Shown here: piece after piece, positions 8,256 through 14,991 of the stretch | How positions within the stretch are numbered: the first letter of the stretch is position 1 | Layout: the number at the start of each line of letters is the position of its first letter | Assembly: GCA_002299555.1 (NCBI GenBank) | Contig: DBOL01000059.1 | Location: forward strand, 1,238-31,639 | Length of the DNA: 30,402 nucleotides | Direction: 5' to 3' | From: Candidatus Aminicenantes bacterium UBA647 | Lineage (GTDB): Bacteria; Acidobacteriota; Aminicenantia; UBA2199 | Translations under genes and position numbers: made by a program | The notes under the pieces: generated by a model | What the model saw: the letters and a program-made list of their open reading frames with translations, nothing else | Told to the model about the DNA's origin: nothing | The model's database searches: none

Positions 8256-9486
8256 GTTATTTAAAATCGCACTTCGAAATCTAATCAGATTTAAGCGAAG
8301 GACATTTTTGACCACTTCTCTGATAGCTGTTGGAGTTTTGTTTGTAATGGTTTTTATTTCAGCATCCAGTTCATTTAATAATATAATTATTGGCCAGATC
8401 ACAGATTCAATGCTTGGTCATATTCAGGTACACAAAAGAGGATATATGGCTTCAATTGATAGTCTTCCGTTGACTCTCAATCTAAATGAAAAAGGATGGA
8501 AAAAATTCCGATCTATTGCAAAGGAAATCCCGGAAATTGAATCTTACTCTCCGAGAATAAAATTCGGGGCAATGTTCAGTAATTTTATTGATAGTACCAA
8601 TATCAGGATCAATGGTGTTTATCCTGATATGGAAGTGGCAACGATCCCTCTATTATTATCCAGAATAAAAGAGGGGGGAAAAGCAATTAAGAAAGGAGAA
8701 ATACTTATTCCGGAACTTCTGGCAATAGGACTTAAAGTAAAGATAGGTGATTCAGTTGTTGTAATTGCAACAAATAGAGACGGGTCAGTGAACGGGATGC
8801 AATTTCAGGTTGGAGGAATAATTGAGAGTGTAACAGGGCCGGGGGGGCGTGACGGATATATCCACATTGAAGATGCTAAGGATATCTTGAGGATGGAAGA
8901 ATTGGAAGTAAGCGAAATAGCTTTAAGGATTAATGATTTTTCAAAATTAGATAAGATTAATAATATATTGACCGAAAAACTATCTGGAAACAAAAATAAA
9001 CAGGGGAAGCAAATATTTGATATTCGCACGTGGGAAAAATTGTCCCCATTTTATAATATTTCTAAGATGATAGATATCATGACCATTTTTATTAAGTTCA
9101 TGTTGATCGCCATTGTCCTTGTAAGTATTATGAATGTGATGATAATGGCTGTTTATGAGAGAATCAGGGAGATCGGTACAATAGCAGCCATTGGAACAAT
9201 GCCTGAAAAGATATTGGCACTATTTCTTATTGAGGGGTTTTCTCTTGGAGTTCTGGGAGTGATCATAGGGAATATTCTGGCAGGAATGTCAATATTTCTA
9301 ATGAATGTGATAAAGATCACATTTAATTTCAGCAGGCAAACCGGGTATGTTCTTGCGCCGGAATTAAAGATGGGAGATATAATATTTGTTTCAATTGTAG
9401 TAATAGTTGTATCTGTATTTGCTACACTGCAGCCTGCAATTAAGGCCGCAAAAATGGAACCAGTTGAAGCTCTGAGGCATGTTTAA
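8248..9486 (+). CDS. ABC transporter permease, FtsX/LolE/MacB type
   Basis: A 412-residue protein with the standard layout of this class: an N-terminal membrane helix (about 20-42), a large periplasmic domain (about 43-275, MacB-PCD like), then three C-terminal helices (about 278-300, 325-350 and 370-395). The tail LQPAIKAAKMEPVEALRHV is the usual FtsX ending. AAGGAGG at 8237-8243 lies just before the ATG and within the end of the ATPase gene. Only one permease gene is present, so the complex would be a homodimer, unlike the LolC-LolE heterodimer. It works with the ATPase upstream and probably hands its cargo to the LolA-like protein downstream. Confidence 0.93.
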   Translation: MIKLFKIALRNLIRFKRRTFLTTSLIAVGVLFVMVFISASSSFNNIIIGQITDSMLGHIQVHKRGYMASIDSLPLTLNLNEKGWKKFRSIAKEIPEIESYSPRIKFGAMFSNFIDSTNIRINGVYPDMEVATIPLLLSRIKEGGKAIKKGEILIPELLAIGLKVKIGDSVVVIATNRDGSVNGMQFQVGGIIESVTGPGGRDGYIHIEDAKDILRMEELEVSEIALRINDFSKLDKINNILTEKLSGNKNKQGKQIFDIRTWEKLSPFYNISKMIDIMTIFIKFMLIAIVLVSIMNVMIMAVYERIREIGTIAAIGTMPEKILALFLIEGFSLGVLGVIIGNILAGMSIFLMNVIKITFNFSRQTGYVLAPELKMGDIIFVSIVVIVVSVFATLQPAIKAAKMEPVEALRHV

Positions 9487-9506
9487 ATTTACAGGATGGT
9501 GAAAAA

Positions 9507-10247
9507 ATGTCTAAAAAAATATTTGTATCAATAGTATTGTTGGTTAGTTTAGTCTCATTCGTAGTTGGTCAGGATTCTGAAGCAGATAAATTACTTTTAA
9601 AAGTGGACAGGAATCTTAATCCGGAATCTTATGAATCATATAAAAAACTGATAAATATTGAACCAAGTGGCAGAAAAAAAGAGTTTGTACTTTTTACTGT
9701 AAAAAAGGGAAAAGATAAGGTAGCAGCTTTGTTTATTTCTCCTGCAAGTGAGAAAGGGAGAAGTACTCTGCGTATGGAAGAAAATATGTGGTTATATATT
9801 CCAAATATTGGGAAGCCGGTAAGAATAACAAGTTTACAATCTGTTGTCGGTGGGATATTTAACAATGCTGATATTCTCAGACTTGATTATGCAGAGGAAT
9901 ATTTTGTTAAGAAATCAGAAGAGGACAAGGGAATGATAGTCCTGTATCTAAAGGCAAAAAAAAAATCGGTTGCTTACGATCAATTGAAAATGTGGGTTGA
10001 TAAAAAAAATACCCTCCCGGTAAAGATTGAATGTATGACTCAAACCTCAATGCTCATTAAAACTATACATTACAAGCAGGTGAAGAATTTTGGCAAGGGG
10101 ATAAAGAGGCCTTCAGTAATTGAGACAGTTAGCCCATTGCACAAAGGATATAAATCAGTAATGATCTTTGCAGGAATAAAATCAAGAAAGTTTAAAGATG
10201 AAGTATTCTCACTTTCATTTATGCCTAACCTTGATACATTAAGATAA
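9507..10247 (+). CDS. Periplasmic outer-membrane lipoprotein-sorting protein (LolA-like fold)
   Basis: A 246-residue exported protein. The signal peptide (residues 1-21, ending VSFVVG|Q) has no lipobox. The body fits the LolA-like family annotated as outer membrane lipoprotein-sorting proteins (COG2834-type): a concave beta sheet with the segments MWLYIPNIGKPVRITS, GGIFNNADILRLDY and LKMWVDKKNTLPVKIE. Family members carry lipoproteins or lipids across the periplasm and are often coded beside RND or MacB-type pumps. It sits 20 bases after the permease gene and directly before a barrel gene. The cargo is unknown. Confidence 0.85.
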   Translation: MSKKIFVSIVLLVSLVSFVVGQDSEADKLLLKVDRNLNPESYESYKKLINIEPSGRKKEFVLFTVKKGKDKVAALFISPASEKGRSTLRMEENMWLYIPNIGKPVRITSLQSVVGGIFNNADILRLDYAEEYFVKKSEEDKGMIVLYLKAKKKSVAYDQLKMWVDKKNTLPVKIECMTQTSMLIKTIHYKQVKNFGKGIKRPSVIETVSPLHKGYKSVMIFAGIKSRKFKDEVFSLSFMPNLDTLR

Positions 10248-11504
10248 GTGCGCAAATTTCTATTAATACTTGTTTTATCCATTTTTGCTTTATGTATATT
10301 GTCAGGTGAGGAAGAGTATTCATTTGATCTATCAACAATAAAGAAAAAACCTATTGAATATAATGGATATTTTGAATTTCGGCCGACCCTGTCTGTCCTC
10401 AATAAAGATTCCCGAACATACTTTCTGAGTTTTTATGATGTTGATGAGGGTACTGTTATAAATGAATACAATTTTAATTTATTTTTGAATCTTACTTATA
10501 AAAAAGGATTCTTCAGCATTGTAACAACTTCTAATTTAATATTTACAAATACTTTCAGTGGATGGGGAAATAAAATATCATTTTATCAGGCATTTCTCTC
10601 ACTTAAACCATCTAACTCACTAAGTTTTAATTTGGGGAAGGTCAGGTTGAAGTGGGGGAAGGGTTATGCCTGGAACCCTGTTGCATTTGCAGACCGTCCT
10701 AAAGATCCGAATGATCCGGAACTGGCGATGGAGGGGTTTGTAGTTTTTTCATTCGATTATATAAAAAGTTTTAATGGGATATTAAAGACAATATCGATCT
10801 CTCCGGTAATTTTACCTGTCAATGAGAGTATTAATACTGAATTCGGAAGTCAAAGTAAACTTATTTTTGGTGGAAAAATTTATTTTTTACTGGGCGATAC
10901 TGATATTGATATTATGTTCCTTTCCGGGAAGGATTTTGATGACAGGTTCGGAATTGATTTCTCAAGAAATATTTCTTCAGGTATTGAGGTACATGGAGAA
11001 TTATCTTATATTTCTGATCTGGAGCAGAATGAGAAAATTAGTTATTTAGCTGGAACAAGGTTTCTTACGAGGTCAGATATAACTTTTATCTTTGAATATT
11101 ATAAGAATGGCCGGGGACTAAGTTCTGAAGATACTGCTGAATACTATTTGAAAATTGATGAAGCCTATCAGATATATCTTCATACTGGTGATGCAACAAC
11201 TCTTCAATTGCTTAAGGAATCAACTGATACTGTATTCAGATCTTTTGCATCAATGAGTGACTACCTGTATTTAAGAGTCAGTCAGAAAGAACCTTTTGAT
11301 ATCCTGTACTTTACACTTTCAATAACATCGATCTATAATTTAGTAGATCATAGCTGTTCAATTACTCCGGAAATAATTTACACTCCAGTCACAAATCTTG
11401 AATTACGAGGAAAGATATCTTTTTTCTCAGGCGTAAGCGGAAGTGATTTTGGGGAAAAAAAGAATAGTTTAAGGCTGGAATTCCGCGGGCGATTTTATTT
11501 TTAA
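10248..11504 (+). CDS. Predicted outer-membrane beta-barrel protein
   Basis: A 418-residue protein starting with GTG directly after the stop of the LolA-like gene, with no spacer and no clear Shine-Dalgarno, so it depends on translational coupling. It has a signal peptide (1-19, ending CILSG), then many alternating amphipathic strands rich in Tyr/Phe, and ends in FRGRFYF with a C-terminal Phe. That ending is the classic recognition signal for barrel assembly. A conserved-looking segment is KVRLKWGKGYAWNPVAFADRPKDP (written here as around residues 127-150). I do not recognise a named family. Its position suggests it is the outer-membrane receiver or exit of the transport system coded upstream. 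Confidence 0.8.
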   Translation: MRKFLLILVLSIFALCILSGEEEYSFDLSTIKKKPIEYNGYFEFRPTLSVLNKDSRTYFLSFYDVDEGTVINEYNFNLFLNLTYKKGFFSIVTTSNLIFTNTFSGWGNKISFYQAFLSLKPSNSLSFNLGKVRLKWGKGYAWNPVAFADRPKDPNDPELAMEGFVVFSFDYIKSFNGILKTISISPVILPVNESINTEFGSQSKLIFGGKIYFLLGDTDIDIMFLSGKDFDDRFGIDFSRNISSGIEVHGELSYISDLEQNEKISYLAGTRFLTRSDITFIFEYYKNGRGLSSEDTAEYYLKIDEAYQIYLHTGDATTLQLLKESTDTVFRSFASMSDYLYLRVSQKEPFDILYFTLSITSIYNLVDHSCSITPEIIYTPVTNLELRGKISFFSGVSGSDFGEKKNSLRLEFRGRFYF

Positions 11505-11560
11505 TATCTGATATATCATTTAAAAAATTCAGTTTAAGGTTTTAAATTTTTTTTTATAAC

Positions 11561-11589
11561 TTGCATTTGATTTTATATAGGACTATACT
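11561..11589 (+). promoter_or_regulatory. Promoter of the Rrf2-cytochrome operon
   Basis: TTGCAT (11561-11566), 17 bases, TATACT (11584-11589). The expected start near 11596 leaves about eight bases before the ATG, with no Shine-Dalgarno: a near-leaderless message with the same geometry as the GntR gene. Confidence 0.75.
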
Positions 11590-11596
11590 AGTCCTA
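11578..11596. promoter_or_regulatory. Rrf2-type operator overlapping the -10
   Basis: A perfect inverted repeat, TAGGACTA - TAC - TAGTCCTA. It spans the -10 hexamer and the likely transcript start of the regulator gene. Size and position fit a dimeric Rrf2 repressor controlling its own operon. Confidence 0.75.
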
Positions 11597-11604
11597 ATTG
11601 CATA

Positions 11605-12081
11605 ATGGAAATTATAAGAAGAAAAACTGACTATGCTTTTCGATTGATGCTCAATCTTTCTATAAACTATGGAAAAGGAGCTGTTTCAGCACGTATATTA
11701 TCAACTGAAGAGAAAGTATCATACCAGTTGACTTGCAAACTCCTTCAACAACTTCATGATGCCGGATATATTAAAAGCAATAGGGGTCCGAAAGGAGGAT
11801 ATTTTCTAAGTAAATCTCCATCACAAATATCTCTGGCAAATATAGTCACGGTCATTCAGAGTCCTATAAGTTTAAGTGACTGCTTACTTGGAATTAATAA
11901 CTGCCCCAAAAAATCTATTTGTTCTATTCATTTGGAATTACACAAATTAGGAAATTATATTGATAATTTCCTCAGTAATTTAACATTAAATCAGCTGATA
12001 GAAATTCGAAATGATGATAGTGACAATAAAGCGAAATTTTCAATAAATAATGAATTTAATAAAATTAGTTTAAATAAATAA
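11605..12081 (+). CDS. Rrf2 family transcriptional regulator with Fe-S cysteines
   Basis: A 158-residue winged-helix protein of the IscR/NsrR family. The recognition region (about 27-70) reads SARILSTEEKVSYQLTCKLL then GPKGGYFLSKSP. Three cysteines, Cys93, Cys100 and Cys106 (CX6CX5C, in DCLLGINNCPKKSIC), lie where IscR and NsrR bind an iron-sulfur cluster. The spacing matches neither IscR (CX5CX5C) nor NsrR exactly. The gene shares an operon with an octaheme cytochrome that begins 11 bases downstream, so nitric oxide, nitrite/hydroxylamine, iron or redox status are plausible signals. The polar C-terminal tail (about 125-158) is not part of the fold. Family certain; signal inferred. Confidence 0.9.
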   Translation: MEIIRRKTDYAFRLMLNLSINYGKGAVSARILSTEEKVSYQLTCKLLQQLHDAGYIKSNRGPKGGYFLSKSPSQISLANIVTVIQSPISLSDCLLGINNCPKKSICSIHLELHKLGNYIDNFLSNLTLNQLIEIRNDDSDNKAKFSINNEFNKISLNK

Positions 12082-12092
12082 GGAGGATATAA

Positions 12093-13325
12093 ATGAAAAA
12101 CTTTTTGATTTTTCTATTCGTAAGTTTACTGATTTTCCCACTCTTTTCAGGAGAAAATTGTATTGATTGTCACAAGAAGCTGACTCCAGCGATAGTTGTA
12201 GACTGGGAGTTGAGTAAACATAGTAAGAATGATATTTCGTGTTCTGCATGTCATGGTGATGGGCACACCACAGCATCGGATGTTTCTAAAGTGATAACGA
12301 TCACCCCTGATGTATGTGCTGAATGTCATGAAGACAGGGTTGCGGAATACAAGAAGGGTAAACATGCTTTAGGATGGGCTGCATTGAAGGCAATGCCTAC
12401 CACACATATGAAACCTATGGAATTAATAGATGGAATGAAAGGTTGTGGAGCATGTCACAAGATAGGGATGAAGTCCAAAGAAGAGATCGAGGGATTAAAA
12501 AAATCCGGAGAGGTTTTTGGCCATGCTGCATGTGACTCTTGTCATACCCGTCACACTTTCTCGGTAAAAGAGGCAAAACAGCCACAGGCATGTCAGACTT
12601 GTCATATGGGTTTTGATCACCCGCAATGGGAAATGTATTCAACCTCAAAACATGGAGTAAGGGCACTTTTGAAGCAGATTGGGATTTTACCTGAGACAGC
12701 TGCTGCACCTACTTGTCAGACCTGTCATATGCAGGATGGGAATCATGAGGTCAGAACAGCATGGGGTTTTCTTGCTGTAAGATTACCATTACCTAAAGAT
12801 CCTCAATGGAAGGCTGATCAGATCACAATATTACAGGCACTTGGAGTTCTGGATCCGGAAGGGAAACCAACCGCCCGTCTTGATGTTGTAAAAGCTGCCG
12901 ATGTTGCAAGACTTACTCAGGAAGATTTTGACAGAGAAAGAAATAAGATGATAAAAACTTGTTCTGAATGTCACTCAGAGAACTTTGCAAAAAATGAGCT
13001 GAAGAAAAGTGATAATATAATTAAAGCAGGTGATAAGCTTTTTGCAGAAGCAATAAGGATAATAGCCGGATTGTATAAAGATGGTTATTTGAAAAAACCT
13101 TCAAATTATAAATATAATTTCCCCGATCTCCTTACTTTTCACGATGCACCTACAAGGATCGAACAGATATTATTTACAATGCATCTTAAGCATAGAATGA
13201 GGTTGTTTCAGGGAGCTTTCCATTCAAATCCTGATTATACTTTATGGTATGGCTGGAATGAGATGGTTCAGGATCTTACAGAAATAAAAGAGAAAGATGC
13301 AGAATTAAGAAAACATAAGATGTAA
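12093..13325 (+). CDS. Octaheme c-type cytochrome, hydroxylamine oxidoreductase (HAO)-like
   Basis: A 410-residue exported protein with a signal peptide (1-20) and eight CXXCH heme sites at residues 23, 50, 75, 118, 147, 167, 208 and 290, followed by a 115-residue helical C-terminal domain. Eight hemes and this domain order fit the HAO/octaheme reductase family. Members oxidise hydroxylamine, or in the reductive branch reduce nitrite or hydroxylamine, in the periplasm. In true HAO a C-terminal Tyr crosslinks to heme 4; candidates here are Tyr382 and Tyr386 in NPDYTLWYGW, but I cannot decide which branch applies. AAGGAGG before the ATG shows strong translation. No quinol-oxidising partner such as NrfH or a c552/c554 is nearby. 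Control by the upstream Rrf2 regulator is likely. Confidence 0.85.
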   Translation: MKNFLIFLFVSLLIFPLFSGENCIDCHKKLTPAIVVDWELSKHSKNDISCSACHGDGHTTASDVSKVITITPDVCAECHEDRVAEYKKGKHALGWAALKAMPTTHMKPMELIDGMKGCGACHKIGMKSKEEIEGLKKSGEVFGHAACDSCHTRHTFSVKEAKQPQACQTCHMGFDHPQWEMYSTSKHGVRALLKQIGILPETAAAPTCQTCHMQDGNHEVRTAWGFLAVRLPLPKDPQWKADQITILQALGVLDPEGKPTARLDVVKAADVARLTQEDFDRERNKMIKTCSECHSENFAKNELKKSDNIIKAGDKLFAEAIRIIAGLYKDGYLKKPSNYKYNFPDLLTFHDAPTRIEQILFTMHLKHRMRLFQGAFHSNPDYTLWYGWNEMVQDLTEIKEKDAELRKHKM

Positions 13326-13345
13326 AAAAATCAACACAAAACTTG

Positions 13346-13376
13346 AAGGCCCGCTTTAAACGGCGGGCCTTTTTTT
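13346..13376 (+). terminator. Intrinsic terminator after the cytochrome gene
   Basis: A 9 bp GC-rich stem, AAGGCCCGC (13346-13354) with GCGGGCCTT (13363-13371), an 8-base loop, and a run of seven T (13370-13376). It ends the Rrf2-cytochrome operon 20 bases after the stop codon. Confidence 0.95.
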
Positions 13377-13400
13377 ACACTTTTTCAATAGGCTGTCCGA

Positions 13401-13429
13401 TTGACTCACCCCCCCCTTTCTGATAGAAT
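13401..13429 (+). promoter_or_regulatory. Promoter of tRNA-Ser
   Basis: TTGACT (13401-13406), 17 bases including a run of eight C, TAGAAT (13424-13429). The expected transcript start is near 13436, a few bases before the mature tRNA 5' end. Confidence 0.75.
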
Positions 13430-13439
13430 ATTTACGTCC

Positions 13440-13526
13440 GGAGAGTTGGCAGAGCGGTTGAATGCGGCGGTCTTGAAAACCGTTGAGCCTTAACGGGTTC
13501 CCGGGGTTCGAATCCCTGACTCTCCG
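13440..13526 (+). tRNA. tRNA-Ser (UGA anticodon)
   Basis: A class II tRNA. The acceptor arms GGAGAGT (13440-13446) and ACTCTCC (13519-13525) pair fully, and the discriminator base is G. The anticodon stem is GCGGT/ACCGT around the loop CTTGAAA, with anticodon TGA at 13474-13476, reading UCA. A long variable arm GAGCC...GGTTC, as expected for serine, precedes the T arm with GGTTCGAATCC. CCA is not encoded. The last 37 bases are antisense to the 3' end of the minus-strand hydrolase gene. Confidence 0.97.
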
Positions 13527-14437
13527 ATCTTTTCTTTTATCCTCTTCATTATTGCTTCCGCAATAACATGATGAGCCTCTCTATTTGGATGGTGATCATG
13601 GGGATGAATCCACCATTTGAAAAAAGGTTTGTGAGCAAATAAAGGGAGAAGTTCGATAAAATCAACACCATATTTTTTACAAAGGGATCTAACGATTCTT
13701 ATGGAATTCTTATAAAATTCATATTCTGATTCATTATTAATAAAATGGGGAAAAAAGGCTACAATTCCATTATATGAGGATATGGTTTTCACTAACTCTT
13801 CAAGCGATCTGCTCATAATATCAAAATTTTGATTCTTTGCAGGATCATACAGATTATTAAGGTTGGAGATCTGAGCTTTCCCGGATTTTCCGAACAATTT
13901 AAAAATAGTCTGGTCAAGAAAGTATAAAAACCTTGAATATTTCTCAAAGCTTTTAAACGGCATGTATTTTATCTTATCATTTTTGTAAAATGCATAATTT
14001 TTTTTTTGTAGTTTGGGATAAGTGAAATCATTCATAACAAAACCATGAACTATAATATCCGGCGAATAACTAAGAATCTTTTTTTTCAGAATTTTCAACT
14101 CTTTGTTTATATTTGCACCTCGGAATCCGAAATTCAAACATTCAGCTTTAGTCCCACTTTGCACATTTAATTTACTTTCTAATATTGCAGGAAAAGTTTC
14201 GTTCTCTTCAACACCAAACCCGTATGTGTATGAATCACCTGAAAAAGCGATCCGGATCGAATTTTTCTCTTTTTCTAAGGGATTGTTTATTGCCCTGGTC
14301 TTACCCAAATTCTGATATTTCCCAACCGAGGTATAATCTTTGCTTGAAAAATAGATTCGGCTTGCGATCTCTGCAAGGATAAACCCTATAAAAACCCCTA
14401 TTAGAATTCCTGTCAGTGTAAAGAGGATCTTCTTCAT
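13490..14437 (-). CDS. SGNH/GDSL-type hydrolase, membrane-anchored
   Basis: A 315-residue protein with an N-terminal membrane anchor (about 4-28) and an SGNH hydrolase domain: block I GDSYTYGFG with the nucleophile Ser, the Asn of HGFVMNDF, and the catalytic Asp-His pair in HPHDHHPN near residues 285-292. Members remove or transfer acyl groups on sugars and lipids. It is the last gene of an operon with a carbamoyltransferase, SxtJ-like and DUF5989 proteins, so its substrate is probably the same glycan or metabolite. Its frame lacks a stop before the tRNA-Ser gene. The final 11 residues (ending GIRTPGTR) and the stop codon are read from the antisense strand of the tRNA. The real end of the ancestral protein may have been lost. 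Confidence 0.85.
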   Translation of the reverse strand: MKKILFTLTGILIGVFIGFILAEIASRIYFSSKDYTSVGKYQNLGKTRAINNPLEKEKNSIRIAFSGDSYTYGFGVEENETFPAILESKLNVQSGTKAECLNFGFRGANINKELKILKKKILSYSPDIIVHGFVMNDFTYPKLQKKNYAFYKNDKIKYMPFKSFEKYSRFLYFLDQTIFKLFGKSGKAQISNLNNLYDPAKNQNFDIMSRSLEELVKTISSYNGIVAFFPHFINNESEYEFYKNSIRIVRSLCKKYGVDFIELLPLFAHKPFFKWWIHPHDHHPNREAHHVIAEAIMKRIKEKIGESGIRTPGTR

Positions 14438-14441
14438 AATA

Positions 14442-14597
14442 TCAGAACAGTGTGTAAATAAATGGTGCTATAGCGGAGCCTTCAGTTACAACAATTATTA
14501 CTCCAATCAACAATAGAATAATTATAATTGGAATCAACCAGAATTTTTTTTTCTTTATCAAAAATTCGAATATCTCTTTAATGATTTCCAGTTTCAT
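14442..14597 (-). CDS. DUF5989 family small membrane protein (SxtK-like)
   Basis: A 51-residue protein with a basic start (MKLEIIKEIFEFLIKKKKFW), one membrane helix (LIPIIIILLLIGVIIVV) and the conserved end TEGSAIAPFIYTLF. This is the DUF5989 signature; the family is coded with NodU-type carbamoyltransferases and SxtJ proteins. The ATG is preceded by GGAG, which overlaps the stop of the SxtJ-like gene (TAGGAG). It ends four bases before the hydrolase start. The function is not known; the strict gene linkage suggests it is a subunit or membrane adaptor of the carbamoyltransferase system. Confidence 0.88.
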   Translation of the reverse strand: MKLEIIKEIFEFLIKKKKFWLIPIIIILLLIGVIIVVTEGSAIAPFIYTLF

Positions 14598-14606
14598 GTT
14601 GTTCTC

Positions 14607-14990
14607 CTAATACTGTTTCGTAAAATCTGATGATTCTTCCCATTCTTCAAAATATGATTCCGATTCTTTCTCAAATCCTAATTTCAACATTTTCTTGCCT
14701 GTAGCTCTTCTGAATAGCGATATTGGAGTGAGTAAGAAAAAGAATACTATTGTTGTTATTGTTCCGAATATGAGTGAACCTATCTTTCCGGTAAATTTCA
14801 GAATCAAGTCGAACAGGGGAGTCAATATTCTTGAAAAAACAACTATTATAAGATTTATTCCAATTAAAATAGCTATTTGAAGATATGATATCTTACTAAA
14901 GATGTACCCTTTTTTAATGATAAAGATATAGGTGAGAAGCCAGTATAATATTGAAAAGAAAACAATCGTATTTAATTTTTTTTTGTCCAT
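14607..14990 (-). CDS. SxtJ family membrane protein
   Basis: A 127-residue protein with about three to four membrane helices (about 8-24, 33-55, 65-95) and the conserved exit segment TPISLFRRATGKKML, then an acidic tail with SYFEEWEES. These features fit the SxtJ family, named after an unassigned gene of saxitoxin clusters and found widely next to carbamoyltransferases. It begins two bases after the stop of the carbamoyltransferase gene. Function unknown; membrane location and linkage are what the sequence supports. Confidence 0.82.
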   Translation of the reverse strand: MDKKKLNTIVFFSILYWLLTYIFIIKKGYIFSKISYLQIAILIGINLIIVVFSRILTPLFDLILKFTGKIGSLIFGTITTIVFFFLLTPISLFRRATGKKMLKLGFEKESESYFEEWEESSDFTKQY

Positions 14991-14991
14991 A

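Noticed and set aside
13440..13526. Genomic island boundary at tRNA-Ser
   Set aside because: No integrase, no direct repeat of the tRNA 3' end and no mobile gene were found, so the overlap is reported only as an observation.
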